A stretch of DNA of 64,000 bases, from assembly GCF_004766125.1 (NCBI RefSeq), contig NZ_SJSA01000001.1:930001-994000 (forward strand), in the 5' to 3' direction. The position numbers were made by a program, and so were the translations under genes. The notes under the pieces were generated by a model. That model was not told the DNA's origin. It searched no databases and saw only the letters and a list, made by a program, of their open reading frames with translations. The DNA comes from Duncaniella freteri (GTDB lineage: Bacteria > Bacteroidota > Bacteroidia > Bacteroidales > Muribaculaceae). Shown piece by piece: positions 43,235 through 52,476 of this stretch (positions are counted from its first letter, which is position 1; each line of letters begins with the position of its first letter).

Positions 43235-43689
43235 TTAGGATATAACCACATTATAAGATTGACGAAAAGGACCAATCCACCCCAAAAAAACAGTCCGATA
43301 TAAAGCACTAAAGAGACCCTGTTTTTTAACGAAAAGAGTTTTTCTCGCTCGACAAGAGGCAATGTTGAATATCTGCGGTATAACCGTTCTATATAATGAC
43401 GCTTTCTATATGGAAACAGCACCACCGAGACTATCAGATAATTGACCAGAATCGATAACGCCACATAGGAAAATGCAAATGACGCTCCGCGGTGCAGATG
43501 CAAGCGTCCTCCAAAATAACCATAAGCAAATATTGCTCCTATTTCCACCGACAGCATTGCCAACACAATGATGTAAGTAAACATATTATATCCATCTGAG
43601 ATTTTAAATTCGCTCTTATACTGGAATTCATAAACACCCATACGAACAAATGCCCATTTCCGTAGAATATATGTGATAGGATTTATCAT
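43231..43689 (-). CDS. Small membrane protein, paralogue A
   Basis: A 152-residue membrane protein with three or four helices (about 36-58, 68-95, 125-148), basic loops (YRKRHYIERLYRRY) and the end LIMWLYPK. No family recognised. The first 30 residues are nearly identical to the truncated copy at 42536-42679. It heads a small array of three related genes and is divergently transcribed from the GH20 gene, with its own promoter. The Arg/Tyr-rich loop between helices two and three is likely cytoplasmic. Confidence 0.6.
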   Translation of the reverse strand: MINPITYILRKWAFVRMGVYEFQYKSEFKISDGYNMFTYIIVLAMLSVEIGAIFAYGYFGGRLHLHRGASFAFSYVALSILVNYLIVSVVLFPYRKRHYIERLYRRYSTLPLVEREKLFSLKNRVSLVLYIGLFFWGGLVLFVNLIMWLYPK

Positions 43690-43718
43690 TTGATAATCGG
43701 TTTATAGTTAATTAGCCA

Positions 43719-43750
43719 CAAAACTAATCATTTAATATCATAAACACAAT
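43719..43750 (-). promoter_or_regulatory. Promoter of the membrane-protein array
   Basis: Minus-strand ATTG (43750-43747), 20 bp, TAGTTTTG (43726-43719). Divergent from the GH20 promoter about 35 bp away. Confidence 0.5.
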
Positions 43751-43785
43751 ATTTATCCTATTTATCAGTCAATTAATACAAGGCT

Positions 43786-43817
43786 ATTGCGTAATCATGA
43801 GGATTTGAGTATCTTTG
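43786..43817 (+). promoter_or_regulatory. Promoter of the GH20 genes
   Basis: ATTG (43786-43789), 20 bp, TATCTTTG (43810-43817). Start near 43824 leaves a leader of about 125 nt before the ATG at 43949. Confidence 0.55.
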
Positions 43818-43948
43818 AACGGACGCTTTAATTCTGTTACTTTAACAGAATTTTCTTGGCTATTCTATGGACGTCAAAAGACATCACTGGCCCAGCCATT
43901 AAATATGCCTCGTGGCGTTATTTCAATATCTGCAATCCACTAATCACC

Positions 43949-46273
43949 ATGAGAAAATTATTCAGACTTGCCGGAATACTTACAGTGACAGGGGCGTTGG
44001 CTGCCTGTTCGGGAGAGAAAACTACTGCTAATTATCACACAATCCCTATTCCTCAGGAGATCAAAATCACCTCAGAGGGGGAATTCGTGCTTAACAGCGG
44101 GACAAAAATCATCTATCCCGACGGAAATGAAAAAATGCGTCGCAATGCCATGTTCCTTGCGGAATACCTCAAGAAAGCTACCGGTACAGACTACGACATA
44201 GCTACCGGAACGGACGGCAAAGGGAATATACTCCTGCAACTCGGACATCCTGCCGAAAATCCTGAGGCTTACCGGCTGAATGTCACACAGGAGGGTGTCA
44301 CAATTTCAGGGACAAGCGAAGCCGGTGTGTTCTACGGCGTCCAGACTCTGCGCAAATCCATACCTGTGGTCCACAAAAGCACTCCGGTGCTGGCCGCCGT
44401 TGAAATCAACGATTATCCACGATTCGGTTACCGTGGCGTACATTTCGATATCTCACGTCATTTTTTCACTGTCGAAGAGGCTAAAAGCTACATCGACATG
44501 ATGACCCTGCATAACATGAACCGCCTGCACTGGCATCTTACCGACGACCAGGGTTGGCGCATGGAAATAAAGAAACATCCATTGCTTACCCAGATAGGGT
44601 CCACACGCAAGGAAACAGTGATAGGACGCAATTCCGGCGAATATGACGGCAAGCCATACGGAGGATTCTACACACAGGAAGACATCAAAGAAGTAGTAGC
44701 ATACGCCGCTGAGAGATACATCACCGTGATTCCGGAAATAGACCTTCCGGGCCACATGCAGGCAGCCTTGGCGGCATATCCCCATTTAGGCTGCACAGGC
44801 GGCCCATATGAGGTATGGACCCAATGGGGCGTATCGGACAATGTGCTCTGTGCCGGCAACGACAGTGTGCTTACCTTTATCGATGATATCCTCACTGAAG
44901 TGATGGGGCTGTTCCCGTCAGAGTACATACACATAGGTGGCGACGAGTGTCCTAAAACCAGATGGGAGGAGTGCCCCAAGTGCCAGGCCCGGATCAAAGA
45001 GCTTGGTATCAAGGGCAACGATCGGCACAGCAAAGAGGAGTATCTGCAAAGCTACGTTATCAATCATGCCGAGAAATTCTTAAACGACCACGGCCGTCAG
45101 ATCATCGGTTGGGACGAGATTCTTGAAGGAGGGCTGGCTCCCAACGCCACAGTGATGTCATGGCGTGGCGAAGGTGGCGGCATAGAGGCTGCCCGACAGA
45201 ACCATGATGTCATCATGACCCCAAACACTTATCTGTATTTCGACTATTACCAGACAAAAGATATTGAGAACGAGCCACTGGGGATAGGCGGATACATCCC
45301 GCTCGAACGAGTGTATGGCTACGATCCCATGCCATCCATTCTGACCCCTGAGCAGCAAAAGCATATTGTAGGCGTGCAAGCCAACCATTGGTCAGAATAC
45401 ATACCCACATTCTCTCATCTGCAATACATGGCATTGCCACGTTGGTCGGCTCTTGCCGAAATCCAATGGTCCGAACCTGAAAAGAAGAATTATGAGGACT
45501 TCCTTTCACGCCTGCTGCAAATGATGAAATTGTATGATGCCGAAGGATATAATTACGCCACACACGTGTTTGATGTCAAAGCGGATTTTATCCCAAATCC
45601 TGCCACCGGGACAGTCGATGCAGTCACTAAGACAATTGACCGCGCACCTATCCACTATACATTGGATGGCTCTGTGCCGACAACCGAGTCGCCTGTAGCC
45701 GACAGCATAGTCGCTATCAGAGAGAACTGCACATTCAACGCGCTTGCCATTCGTCCGACAGGCAAAAGCCGCCTCCTCACAGAAAAAATCATCTTCAGCA
45801 AATCAACCTCCAAGCCTATTACGGCAAATCAGCCTGTCAACAAACAATATGAATTCAATGGCATCACCACATTGACCGACGGACTCAAAGGGAATGGCAA
45901 TTACAAGACAGGGCGTTGGATAGGTTTTTATCGCAACGATATGGATGTGACCATCGACCTGCTTGAACCGACCGAAATCTCAAACCTGACTTTCACTACA
46001 TGTGTGGAAAAAGGTGACTGGATTTTTGACGCACGCAGTGTGACCGTCGAAGTCTCAGAGGATGGCGAGAATTACACTGAGATCGTCTCCGAATCCAGTC
46101 CGGCCATGAAGGAAACCGACCGTAACGGCTTGTATGAGCACGCTTACTCTTTTAATCCTGTGAAAACACGCTTCGTGAGAGTTATAGCCGCATCAGAGAA
46201 GTCCATACCCGAATGGCATGGCGGAAAAGGGCACCCGGGATTCCTGTTTGTTGACGAAATCACAATCGACTAA
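43949..46273 (+). CDS. GH20 beta-N-acetylhexosaminidase lipoprotein
   Basis: A 774-residue lipoprotein (TGALAAC lipobox, Cys at about 19) that removes terminal beta-linked GlcNAc or GalNAc. N-terminal GH20b domain (about 25-150), catalytic TIM barrel with HFDISRHFF, NRLHWHLTDDQGWRMEIK and the catalytic Asp332-Glu333 pair in HIGGDECPKTRW, a chitobiase-like C-terminal domain (IHYTLDGSVPTTES) and a discoidin-like carbohydrate-binding domain near the end. The start at 43949 is chosen for the lipobox; the upstream frame to 43856 has no signal. Abuts the second GH20 gene with no gap. Confidence 0.94.
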   Translation: MRKLFRLAGILTVTGALAACSGEKTTANYHTIPIPQEIKITSEGEFVLNSGTKIIYPDGNEKMRRNAMFLAEYLKKATGTDYDIATGTDGKGNILLQLGHPAENPEAYRLNVTQEGVTISGTSEAGVFYGVQTLRKSIPVVHKSTPVLAAVEINDYPRFGYRGVHFDISRHFFTVEEAKSYIDMMTLHNMNRLHWHLTDDQGWRMEIKKHPLLTQIGSTRKETVIGRNSGEYDGKPYGGFYTQEDIKEVVAYAAERYITVIPEIDLPGHMQAALAAYPHLGCTGGPYEVWTQWGVSDNVLCAGNDSVLTFIDDILTEVMGLFPSEYIHIGGDECPKTRWEECPKCQARIKELGIKGNDRHSKEEYLQSYVINHAEKFLNDHGRQIIGWDEILEGGLAPNATVMSWRGEGGGIEAARQNHDVIMTPNTYLYFDYYQTKDIENEPLGIGGYIPLERVYGYDPMPSILTPEQQKHIVGVQANHWSEYIPTFSHLQYMALPRWSALAEIQWSEPEKKNYEDFLSRLLQMMKLYDAEGYNYATHVFDVKADFIPNPATGTVDAVTKTIDRAPIHYTLDGSVPTTESPVADSIVAIRENCTFNALAIRPTGKSRLLTEKIIFSKSTSKPITANQPVNKQYEFNGITTLTDGLKGNGNYKTGRWIGFYRNDMDVTIDLLEPTEISNLTFTTCVEKGDWIFDARSVTVEVSEDGENYTEIVSESSPAMKETDRNGLYEHAYSFNPVKTRFVRVIAASEKSIPEWHGGKGHPGFLFVDEITID

Positions 46274-48367
46274 ATGCCGATTACTATGAGCATATTGAAA
46301 ACCAGTCTCATAACCCTTGTGTCACTGTTCGCAGTCCTATGGCATGGAGGAGGCATTTCTATGGCACAGACCGTTATCCCTCTACCGCAGAACTCATCAC
46401 CCGGCACCGGTACTTTCCGTATCACCGAAGAGACAAAATTATACACCAACCTCAAAGGGCATGAGAAAGAACGGCTTACAGCTTACCTGTCAACCATTCC
46501 TGCCCCTTTCGATAAAAAATTTAAAGGAAATAAAAGTCCGCGCGAGAATGTAATAATACTACAGAAGAGCAGGGATGCCGCCTCTGCACCCGAAGGTTAC
46601 AGCATGGAGGTCACTCCCGCACATATCCTCATACGCTCAACAACCGACACCGGACTATTCTACGGATTGCAGACATTGATGCAACTGGCGCAACCTGCCG
46701 ATGGCACAAGCCTGGAAGTAGCATCTGTGAAAATAGAGGATGCTCCGCGATTTGACTATCGGGGACTCATGATTGATGTGTCCCGACATTTCCGCAGCAA
46801 AGAGTTTGTGAAGAAGCAGATCGATGCCATGGCGCGTTACAAGCTCAACCGCCTGCACCTCCATCTCACTGACGCCGCCGGATGGAGAATCGAAATAAAG
46901 AAATATCCACGTCTCACCGACTTTGCCGCGTGGCGACCTGAAGCCAATTGGAAAAAGTGGTGGTTTGCCGACAATGGCAGGAAGTACTGCAATGAGTCAG
47001 ACCCTAAAGCCCAAGGGGGATATTACACCCAGGAGGATATACGCGAACTGGTTGAATACGCCTCCGAACGCCACATCACAATCATTCCGGAGATAGAGAT
47101 GCCGGCACATTCGGAGGAAGTCCTCGCTGCATATCCCGAGCTTTCCTGCCCTGGAGAGCCATACGAGAGTGCCGACTTTTGTGTGGGCAATGAGGATACG
47201 TTCTCATTCCTTGAAGATGTGTTGACCGAAGTGATGGAACTCTTCCCCTCGGAATATATCCATGTGGGAGGCGATGAGGCGAGCAAAGCCACATGGGCTA
47301 CCTGCCCGAAGTGCGCAAAACGTATGCAGGATGAAAAGCTTAAAGATGTTGATGCGCTGCAAGGCTATCTCATCAACCGGATTGAGGCATTTCTGAGCAG
47401 ACACAACCGGAAACTGCTTGGATGGGATGAAATCATGAATGACAGCCTTGCGCCAAATGCAGCCGTCATGTCATGGCGTGGAGAGGAAGGTGGCATCAAT
47501 GCCGTAAGAAACGGACACCGTGCCATCATGACCCCAGGAACCTACTGCTACATAGACCAATATCAGGACGCACCCTATTCTCAACCAGAAGCTATAGGCG
47601 GATATCTGCCACTGTCGAAAATCTATTCCTACAATCCTACACCGGAAGCTCTGACCGAAGAGGAGTCCAGACTCATTTACGGTGTACAAGCCAATCTCTG
47701 GGCGGAATACATTCAGACCGACGAGCATTACGAGCACATGCTATATCCGCGCCTGATGGCGTTGGCAGAAGTAGGCTGGAGCCGTCCTGACCGAAAATCG
47801 TATGCCCATTTCCATAGCCGCGCGCTGAAAGAAATAGAGTGGCTGCGATCAAGAGGATACCATACATTCCCCTTAAAAGATGAAATTGGCAACCCCCACA
47901 ATGCATCACAGCCTGTCAGCCACCTTGCACTCGGCAAACCGGTGAAATACAATGCCCCATACAACCCGAACTACCAGGCACAAGGTGACAAGACCCTCAC
48001 CGACGGCAAAAGAGGAGGATGGACCTACTCCGACGGTGCATGGCAGGGATTTATATCACGTGACCGCCTTGACGTGACCATTGACCTTGAGGCTGTAACA
48101 GAGCTCCGATCCATAAGCGCGGATTTCATTCAGGTGGTAGGTCCTGAGGTATTTCTGCCGAGAGAGATAATTATTTCCGTATCATCTGACGGTACAGACT
48201 ACAATGAAGTGAAGCGCATCGAACATGAGACTTCGACATCGGAAGTTTTCACATTCAGGAATTTCGGATGGGAAGGTGACACGTCTGCAAGATACATAAG
48301 ATTTCAAGCCCGTGCCGACAAAACTTTAGGCGGATGGATTTTCACAGATGAAATTATAGTGAAATAA
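46274..48367 (+). CDS. GH20 beta-N-acetylhexosaminidase, second copy
   Basis: A 697-residue exported hexosaminidase with a standard signal peptide (ending GGGISMAQ) and no lipobox. GH20b domain, then LMIDVSRHF, NRLHLHLTDAAGWRIEIK and catalytic Asp334-Glu335 in HVGGDEASKATW, followed by a C-terminal discoidin-like domain (LALGKPVKYNAPYN; VTIDLEAVTELRSI). It has no chitobiase-type domain. The start codon follows the previous stop directly; an in-frame ATG at 46286 is possible. The lipoprotein and soluble pair suggests surface and periplasmic steps, or different linkages. Confidence 0.94.
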   Translation: MPITMSILKTSLITLVSLFAVLWHGGGISMAQTVIPLPQNSSPGTGTFRITEETKLYTNLKGHEKERLTAYLSTIPAPFDKKFKGNKSPRENVIILQKSRDAASAPEGYSMEVTPAHILIRSTTDTGLFYGLQTLMQLAQPADGTSLEVASVKIEDAPRFDYRGLMIDVSRHFRSKEFVKKQIDAMARYKLNRLHLHLTDAAGWRIEIKKYPRLTDFAAWRPEANWKKWWFADNGRKYCNESDPKAQGGYYTQEDIRELVEYASERHITIIPEIEMPAHSEEVLAAYPELSCPGEPYESADFCVGNEDTFSFLEDVLTEVMELFPSEYIHVGGDEASKATWATCPKCAKRMQDEKLKDVDALQGYLINRIEAFLSRHNRKLLGWDEIMNDSLAPNAAVMSWRGEEGGINAVRNGHRAIMTPGTYCYIDQYQDAPYSQPEAIGGYLPLSKIYSYNPTPEALTEEESRLIYGVQANLWAEYIQTDEHYEHMLYPRLMALAEVGWSRPDRKSYAHFHSRALKEIEWLRSRGYHTFPLKDEIGNPHNASQPVSHLALGKPVKYNAPYNPNYQAQGDKTLTDGKRGGWTYSDGAWQGFISRDRLDVTIDLEAVTELRSISADFIQVVGPEVFLPREIIISVSSDGTDYNEVKRIEHETSTSEVFTFRNFGWEGDTSARYIRFQARADKTLGGWIFTDEIIVK

Positions 48368-48476
48368 TACTTGCTCTACCAAACAGCTAAACGCCACATA
48401 ACGTGTTCTATACAATAACAATTCAAATTTCATTCCATAAGAAGATAAAATCTTTTTTTATAGATAAATGTCACAA

Positions 48477-48523
48477 ATAGGGAACGAGGTTGTCTTTTAT
48501 ATAAAAACAACCTCGTTCCCTAT
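48477..48523 (+). promoter_or_regulatory. 17-bp perfect hairpin directly before a start codon
   Basis: ATAGGGAACGAGGTTGT and its complement (48507-48523) pair over 17 bp; the 13-nt loop contains TTTTATATAAAA, itself palindromic. The right arm ends 3 nt before the ATG at 48527. No T-run follows on the plus strand, so it is an imperfect intrinsic terminator. It may end the GH20 transcript, or it may cover the ribosome site of the receptor gene. Confidence 0.7.
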
Positions 48524-48526
48524 AAA

Positions 48527-50650
48527 ATGCACAACAAAGCTATCACTCTGTCAATCATTGTGGCATTTGCAACCACATCTTTTGCCAAAACCGGCACAGA
48601 CTCGGTCTCTATCACTGAAATATCCGGACCTATCCCAACCGACACCACAATGACTGACATCATGCTTGGCGAGATCACAGTAAAGGCTCCAAGAGTGCTC
48701 CATAAGGCCGACATGGATGTGCTGTATCCTTCGGAGACTGCTGTCAAATCTTCTCAGAACGGCATATCACTGCTCAAATTCCTCATGATACCAACCTTGA
48801 CAGTCAACGAGCTTACAGGATCCGTACGCTCTTCAGGGCAGGATGTGGAGATACGCATCAATGGACGCAAAGCTTCGTCTGACCAGTTGCAGACTATTCA
48901 GCCATCCACAATAAAACGAGTGGAATGGATTGATGATGCCGGTTTGCGCTATGGCGATGCCACGGCAGTGCTCAACATCATCGTAACCAATCCATCCTTC
49001 GGAGGCTCGTTGATGACACAGGGCATGCAGAGCCTTAACCAAGCTTGGGGCAACGGTTATGCCGACCTGAAAATCAATCACGGCCGTTCGCAATGGGCTA
49101 TCGGAGCTGTGGGAAGATACACCAATCATATAGACAGCCACCGGGAATATTCCGAAACTTTCACCCGCCCTGACGATACTGCTGTCACAAGGACCGAAAC
49201 CCCATTGGGTGGCTATCTATCCATGACCAATCTCACTCCAAAGATGTCATACAACTACATAAACCCTGAAAAAACAGTGGTATGGATAGGAGTGAATCTT
49301 AACAAAGAGTGGCCTACGGTAAGATCAAATACCGGACTGTTGTCTCTCTCATCCGGTGATGGGAATATCATATTGCATGAAAAAGAATCCCGATCGGGAC
49401 TACGCCCAAAATTCAATGCCTATGTGGAGCACAATCTTCCCCACTCCCAGACTATCGCACTGGATATAGACACCTCTGTACTCAACGGAAGGTCGGTACA
49501 TGATTACAGAGAAAGCAATCCGTATGAAGATGTGATTACGGATGTACATACCTCAATCAAAGACCGCCAACAGAACATAAGCATAGAGGGAAACTATATA
49601 AAACGGTTCAACGACAAGAGACTCACCGCTGGGGCACAATATTCAGGCTCACGGTCAAGAGCTGAACGTGAATCCGGATCATTAAGCCGTCAGAGGCAAG
49701 AACGCGCATACATGTTCAGCGAATATTTCCAACGTGTGGGCAAAGTGAGCCTAACCGCCGGGATAGGGGCGCAGTATTCCCACATAAGCATCGGAGAAAA
49801 TGATGACACCGAAACATCCTCATGGGCACTGCGTCCCAGGATCGCAGCAAGCTATCGCCTCAACAACAGCTCGCAATTCCGCCTGAGCCTAACAAGCCGC
49901 ACATCCACACCTACCCCATCACAGACCGATACCGGCATCCAACAGATAGACGGATTCCAGTACCAGATAGGCAACCCTGATCTTTATGCCTACAACACAT
50001 ACAGCATCAAAATGCAGTACAATTTCACATTTCCACGCATCACAGGGCAACTTGATGGCAGATGGAACCGCGCACCCCATGCCATAGCTCCATTCATGAC
50101 ATGGGAGGGCGACAGATTGGTCACATCGTTCGAAAACAGCCGCGGCCACACATCATGGCAGATAGCACTGTCCCCGCAGGTCGATATTGTCCCGGGAATG
50201 ATTACAGCCAAGGGCACAATAAGACTCTACACGGCAAAGAGTACCGGGACCGGATATGCCCACACATTCCGATGCATAAGCGGTGATGCATCCGTGACAG
50301 CTACCTATCGCGGATTCATATTATCCGCATCCTATGAATCCAATCCATCCACACTATGGGGCGAGACTGTATCAAGGTCCGAACAGCTGTCGACCATTAT
50401 GGCAGGTTACCGTTGGAAAGGATTCACCTTCATTGGAGGATTGTTCATGCCCTTCACCCGATACAGCATGGGGTCGGAATCGCTCAACAGGTATAACACC
50501 AACCGCAATATGCTCCGCAGTTCCGGATTCGACCGGATGCCTGTTGTTCAGATTGCATATAATTTCAATTGGGGTAAACAAAAACGTGCCTCACAAAAAC
50601 TTATAAATGCCGAAGATGATATGCAGCAATCCACCGCTGCCGGAAGATGA
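48527..50650 (+). CDS. TonB-dependent receptor-like outer-membrane barrel
   Basis: A 707-residue outer-membrane protein with a signal peptide (ITLSIIVAFATTSFAK). A short extension leads to GEITVKAPRVLHKADMDVL and a plug-like domain with ISLLKFLMIPTLTVN, VEIRINGRKASSDQL and IKRVEWIDDAGLRYGDA; the barrel follows to FNWG near residue 680. There is no carboxypeptidase-like domain and no SusD partner, so this is the outer-membrane beta-barrel family rather than SusC. Position after the GH20 pair suggests uptake of the released sugar or glycan, but no direct evidence exists. Two of its barrel ends are Ser/Thr-rich. Confidence 0.8.
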   Translation: MHNKAITLSIIVAFATTSFAKTGTDSVSITEISGPIPTDTTMTDIMLGEITVKAPRVLHKADMDVLYPSETAVKSSQNGISLLKFLMIPTLTVNELTGSVRSSGQDVEIRINGRKASSDQLQTIQPSTIKRVEWIDDAGLRYGDATAVLNIIVTNPSFGGSLMTQGMQSLNQAWGNGYADLKINHGRSQWAIGAVGRYTNHIDSHREYSETFTRPDDTAVTRTETPLGGYLSMTNLTPKMSYNYINPEKTVVWIGVNLNKEWPTVRSNTGLLSLSSGDGNIILHEKESRSGLRPKFNAYVEHNLPHSQTIALDIDTSVLNGRSVHDYRESNPYEDVITDVHTSIKDRQQNISIEGNYIKRFNDKRLTAGAQYSGSRSRAERESGSLSRQRQERAYMFSEYFQRVGKVSLTAGIGAQYSHISIGENDDTETSSWALRPRIAASYRLNNSSQFRLSLTSRTSTPTPSQTDTGIQQIDGFQYQIGNPDLYAYNTYSIKMQYNFTFPRITGQLDGRWNRAPHAIAPFMTWEGDRLVTSFENSRGHTSWQIALSPQVDIVPGMITAKGTIRLYTAKSTGTGYAHTFRCISGDASVTATYRGFILSASYESNPSTLWGETVSRSEQLSTIMAGYRWKGFTFIGGLFMPFTRYSMGSESLNRYNTNRNMLRSSGFDRMPVVQIAYNFNWGKQKRASQKLINAEDDMQQSTAAGR

Positions 50651-50723
50651 AAACAACTCCTGTAAGAATCCACATAATGATAAATAATTTCATAAATTGC
50701 CTGCCAACATAAATTTTTCTCTG

Positions 50724-50731
50724 TATTTTTG
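50724..50731 (+). promoter_or_regulatory. -7 box before the second ECF module
   Basis: TATTTTTG matches TAnnTTTG, 52 bp before the sigma ATG. The -33 ATTG is 24 bp away, too far, so the promoter is weak or non-standard. Confidence 0.35.
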
Positions 50732-50783
50732 TCACAAATAACACCTAAGGATGTCTATCATATGAAGACCATTACGATTCCCA

Positions 50784-51278
50784 ATGAATACCGATGCAGA
50801 AAATTTCAAGAATACGTTTCTCCCTATGGGACGACAGATGTTTGCGGAGGCTATACGTATTCTCGGAAATGCGGCAGATGCCGAGGATGCTGTGCAGGAT
50901 GTCTACACCAAGCTTTGGGAACGCCGCAATGACCTTGAAAATGTAAAAAACCGTCATGCATATGTGCTGATGATGGTTAGAAACAGATGCCTCACCATAG
51001 CCGGCTCCATCCACCGGCAATCGGCAGAGCTGAATGAAGCGGACACCGATGGAGCGGTATCCCATTCCGACGAACTCGAAGCCCGCGACCGCATAAGTAA
51101 AGTCATGAGGATCATAGAGACCCTACCCTCCAACCAACGCCTCGTGATCACTATGCATGACATAGAAGGGAGGACCAAGGAGGAGATCGAACATGCCACC
51201 GAACTGTCGGCGGACAATGTAAGGCAACTTCTGAGCAGAGCCCGACGATTCATACGTGACTGTTTCGCCAAAGAATGA
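50784..51278 (+). CDS. ECF RNA polymerase sigma factor
   Basis: A 164-residue ECF sigma-70 of the RpoE type. Region 2: AIRILGNAADAEDAVQDVY and HAYVLMMVRNRCLTI; region 4: LPSNQRLVITMHDIEG and a helix-turn-helix (EIEHATELSADNVRQLLSRA). It overlaps the next gene by 4 bp and heads the sigma / membrane protein / DUF4252 trio common in Bacteroidota. No receptor gene is adjacent, so it differs from the FecR-controlled locus. Confidence 0.92.
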   Translation: MNTDAENFKNTFLPMGRQMFAEAIRILGNAADAEDAVQDVYTKLWERRNDLENVKNRHAYVLMMVRNRCLTIAGSIHRQSAELNEADTDGAVSHSDELEARDRISKVMRIIETLPSNQRLVITMHDIEGRTKEEIEHATELSADNVRQLLSRARRFIRDCFAKE

Positions 51279-51856
51279 TTGAGCCATTTCCATATATAAC
51301 AATTCCAAAAGGTATGACAAATGAAGAAATAATCCGGCTTCGGATTCTCAATGAACTTTATTACTCCGCCTCCGCCACTCATGAAGAGGAAGCGGAACGA
51401 CGATTGCTTCTCAAAAACAGTTCGCTGCCTGAGGAGTTTGCTGCTGACCGTGAAATGATTGAGCACATTGGTTCTGCTGCTATTCCGGATGGATTCGAGA
51501 TGAGACTGGCTGCAAAAATCGATACTATTGCCGGAGCCGAACACCTTGACGACTCACCGGCAGGGAATATCCGTCACAGAAAATTCATGTCTATATGGAA
51601 CATGGCTGCTTCAATAGCTGTCGCTATAGCTATGGTATGCACATTCTTCCTTACCGACCGCAGCTCATGGGAAAACAGCAGCGAACTTTCTCCGGAAGAG
51701 ACCTATGCACAGGTCGACAATGCATTGACCCTCTTCGCCAATGCCCTTGACCGAGGATACAAGGAAGCGTATGAAGCAGAAACAACTGCCGGAAATGCTG
51801 CCACCAAAGCATTGGAGTCCTTATCAAGATTATCAACACCAAAAAACAATATATAA
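51275..51856 (+). CDS. Membrane-anchored putative anti-sigma factor
   Basis: A 193-residue protein: cytoplasmic N-terminal half with helical acidic segments (THEEEAERRLLLKNSS), one membrane helix at about 110-126 (NMAASIAVAIAMVCTFFL) and a periplasmic helical tail. It has no recognisable zinc or FecR domain, but its size, coupling (ATGA) and single helix match anti-sigma partners of small ECF factors. An in-frame ATG at 51314 (MTNEEI) is possible. Confidence 0.65.
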   Translation: MIEPFPYITIPKGMTNEEIIRLRILNELYYSASATHEEEAERRLLLKNSSLPEEFAADREMIEHIGSAAIPDGFEMRLAAKIDTIAGAEHLDDSPAGNIRHRKFMSIWNMAASIAVAIAMVCTFFLTDRSSWENSSELSPEETYAQVDNALTLFANALDRGYKEAYEAETTAGNAATKALESLSRLSTPKNNI

Positions 51857-51868
51857 CACTATACAGAT

Positions 51869-52327
51869 ATGAAACGGAAAATATTTCTTTTTGCCACAGC
51901 TATGATTATAGCTCTGGCAGCCGGTGCACAAAGCCCGTTCTTCAAGAAATGCGAGAACGTAAAGGGTGTTACAACCGTCTATGTCAGCAAAGCCATGCTT
52001 GAAATGGCAGGTAATATTGGTGGCATAGGCTTAAAAGACAAGACACTCCTGACTGAAAAAATTGACAATACCCAGATTGTAACCAGTGATAATGCCAAAG
52101 GCCGTGAATTTATCGACAAACACCTCAGCATGATAACCTCCGACAAGGAGTATGAAGTGCTTGTGCAGATTAATGACGACAAGGAGAATGTCAGGATATA
52201 TCGTCAGAATATCGGAAAAGGAAAAAGCCGTTATGTGGTCATATGCAAAGAGCCTGAAGAAACAACCGTGATCACCATCGAAGGCTCTCTGTCATTGGAG
52301 GATGTAGCGAGATGCACAAAGAGATGA
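51869..52327 (+). CDS. DUF4252 exported protein
   Basis: A 152-residue exported protein with a signal peptide (FLFATAMIIALAAGAQS). The DUF4252 pattern is visible: VTTVYVSKAMLEM, then DNTQIVTSDNAKGR and EYEVLVQINDDKENVRIYR with the closing EGSLSLEDVAR. These proteins are regularly encoded next to an ECF sigma and membrane anti-sigma in Bacteroidota; the function is unknown. No lipobox. The last gene of the trio. Confidence 0.85.
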   Translation: MKRKIFLFATAMIIALAAGAQSPFFKKCENVKGVTTVYVSKAMLEMAGNIGGIGLKDKTLLTEKIDNTQIVTSDNAKGREFIDKHLSMITSDKEYEVLVQINDDKENVRIYRQNIGKGKSRYVVICKEPEETTVITIEGSLSLEDVARCTKR

Positions 52328-52476
52328 CAAGTGGAGCTCATAGCCGATTATGAGAAACATATTATATCTCGTAATGATTGTGTCAATCTCAAAGGACACA
52401 ATAAAGCTCAAAAATATCACTGATCAGACTGATGGCATTACCAACGATAGAGTTAATCTGGTCAGGATATACTGAG

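Noticed and set aside
42536-43689. Toxin-antitoxin or phage defence cassette
   Set aside because: Only small membrane proteins of one family are present; no enzymatic partner was found. It is kept as a finding without a function.
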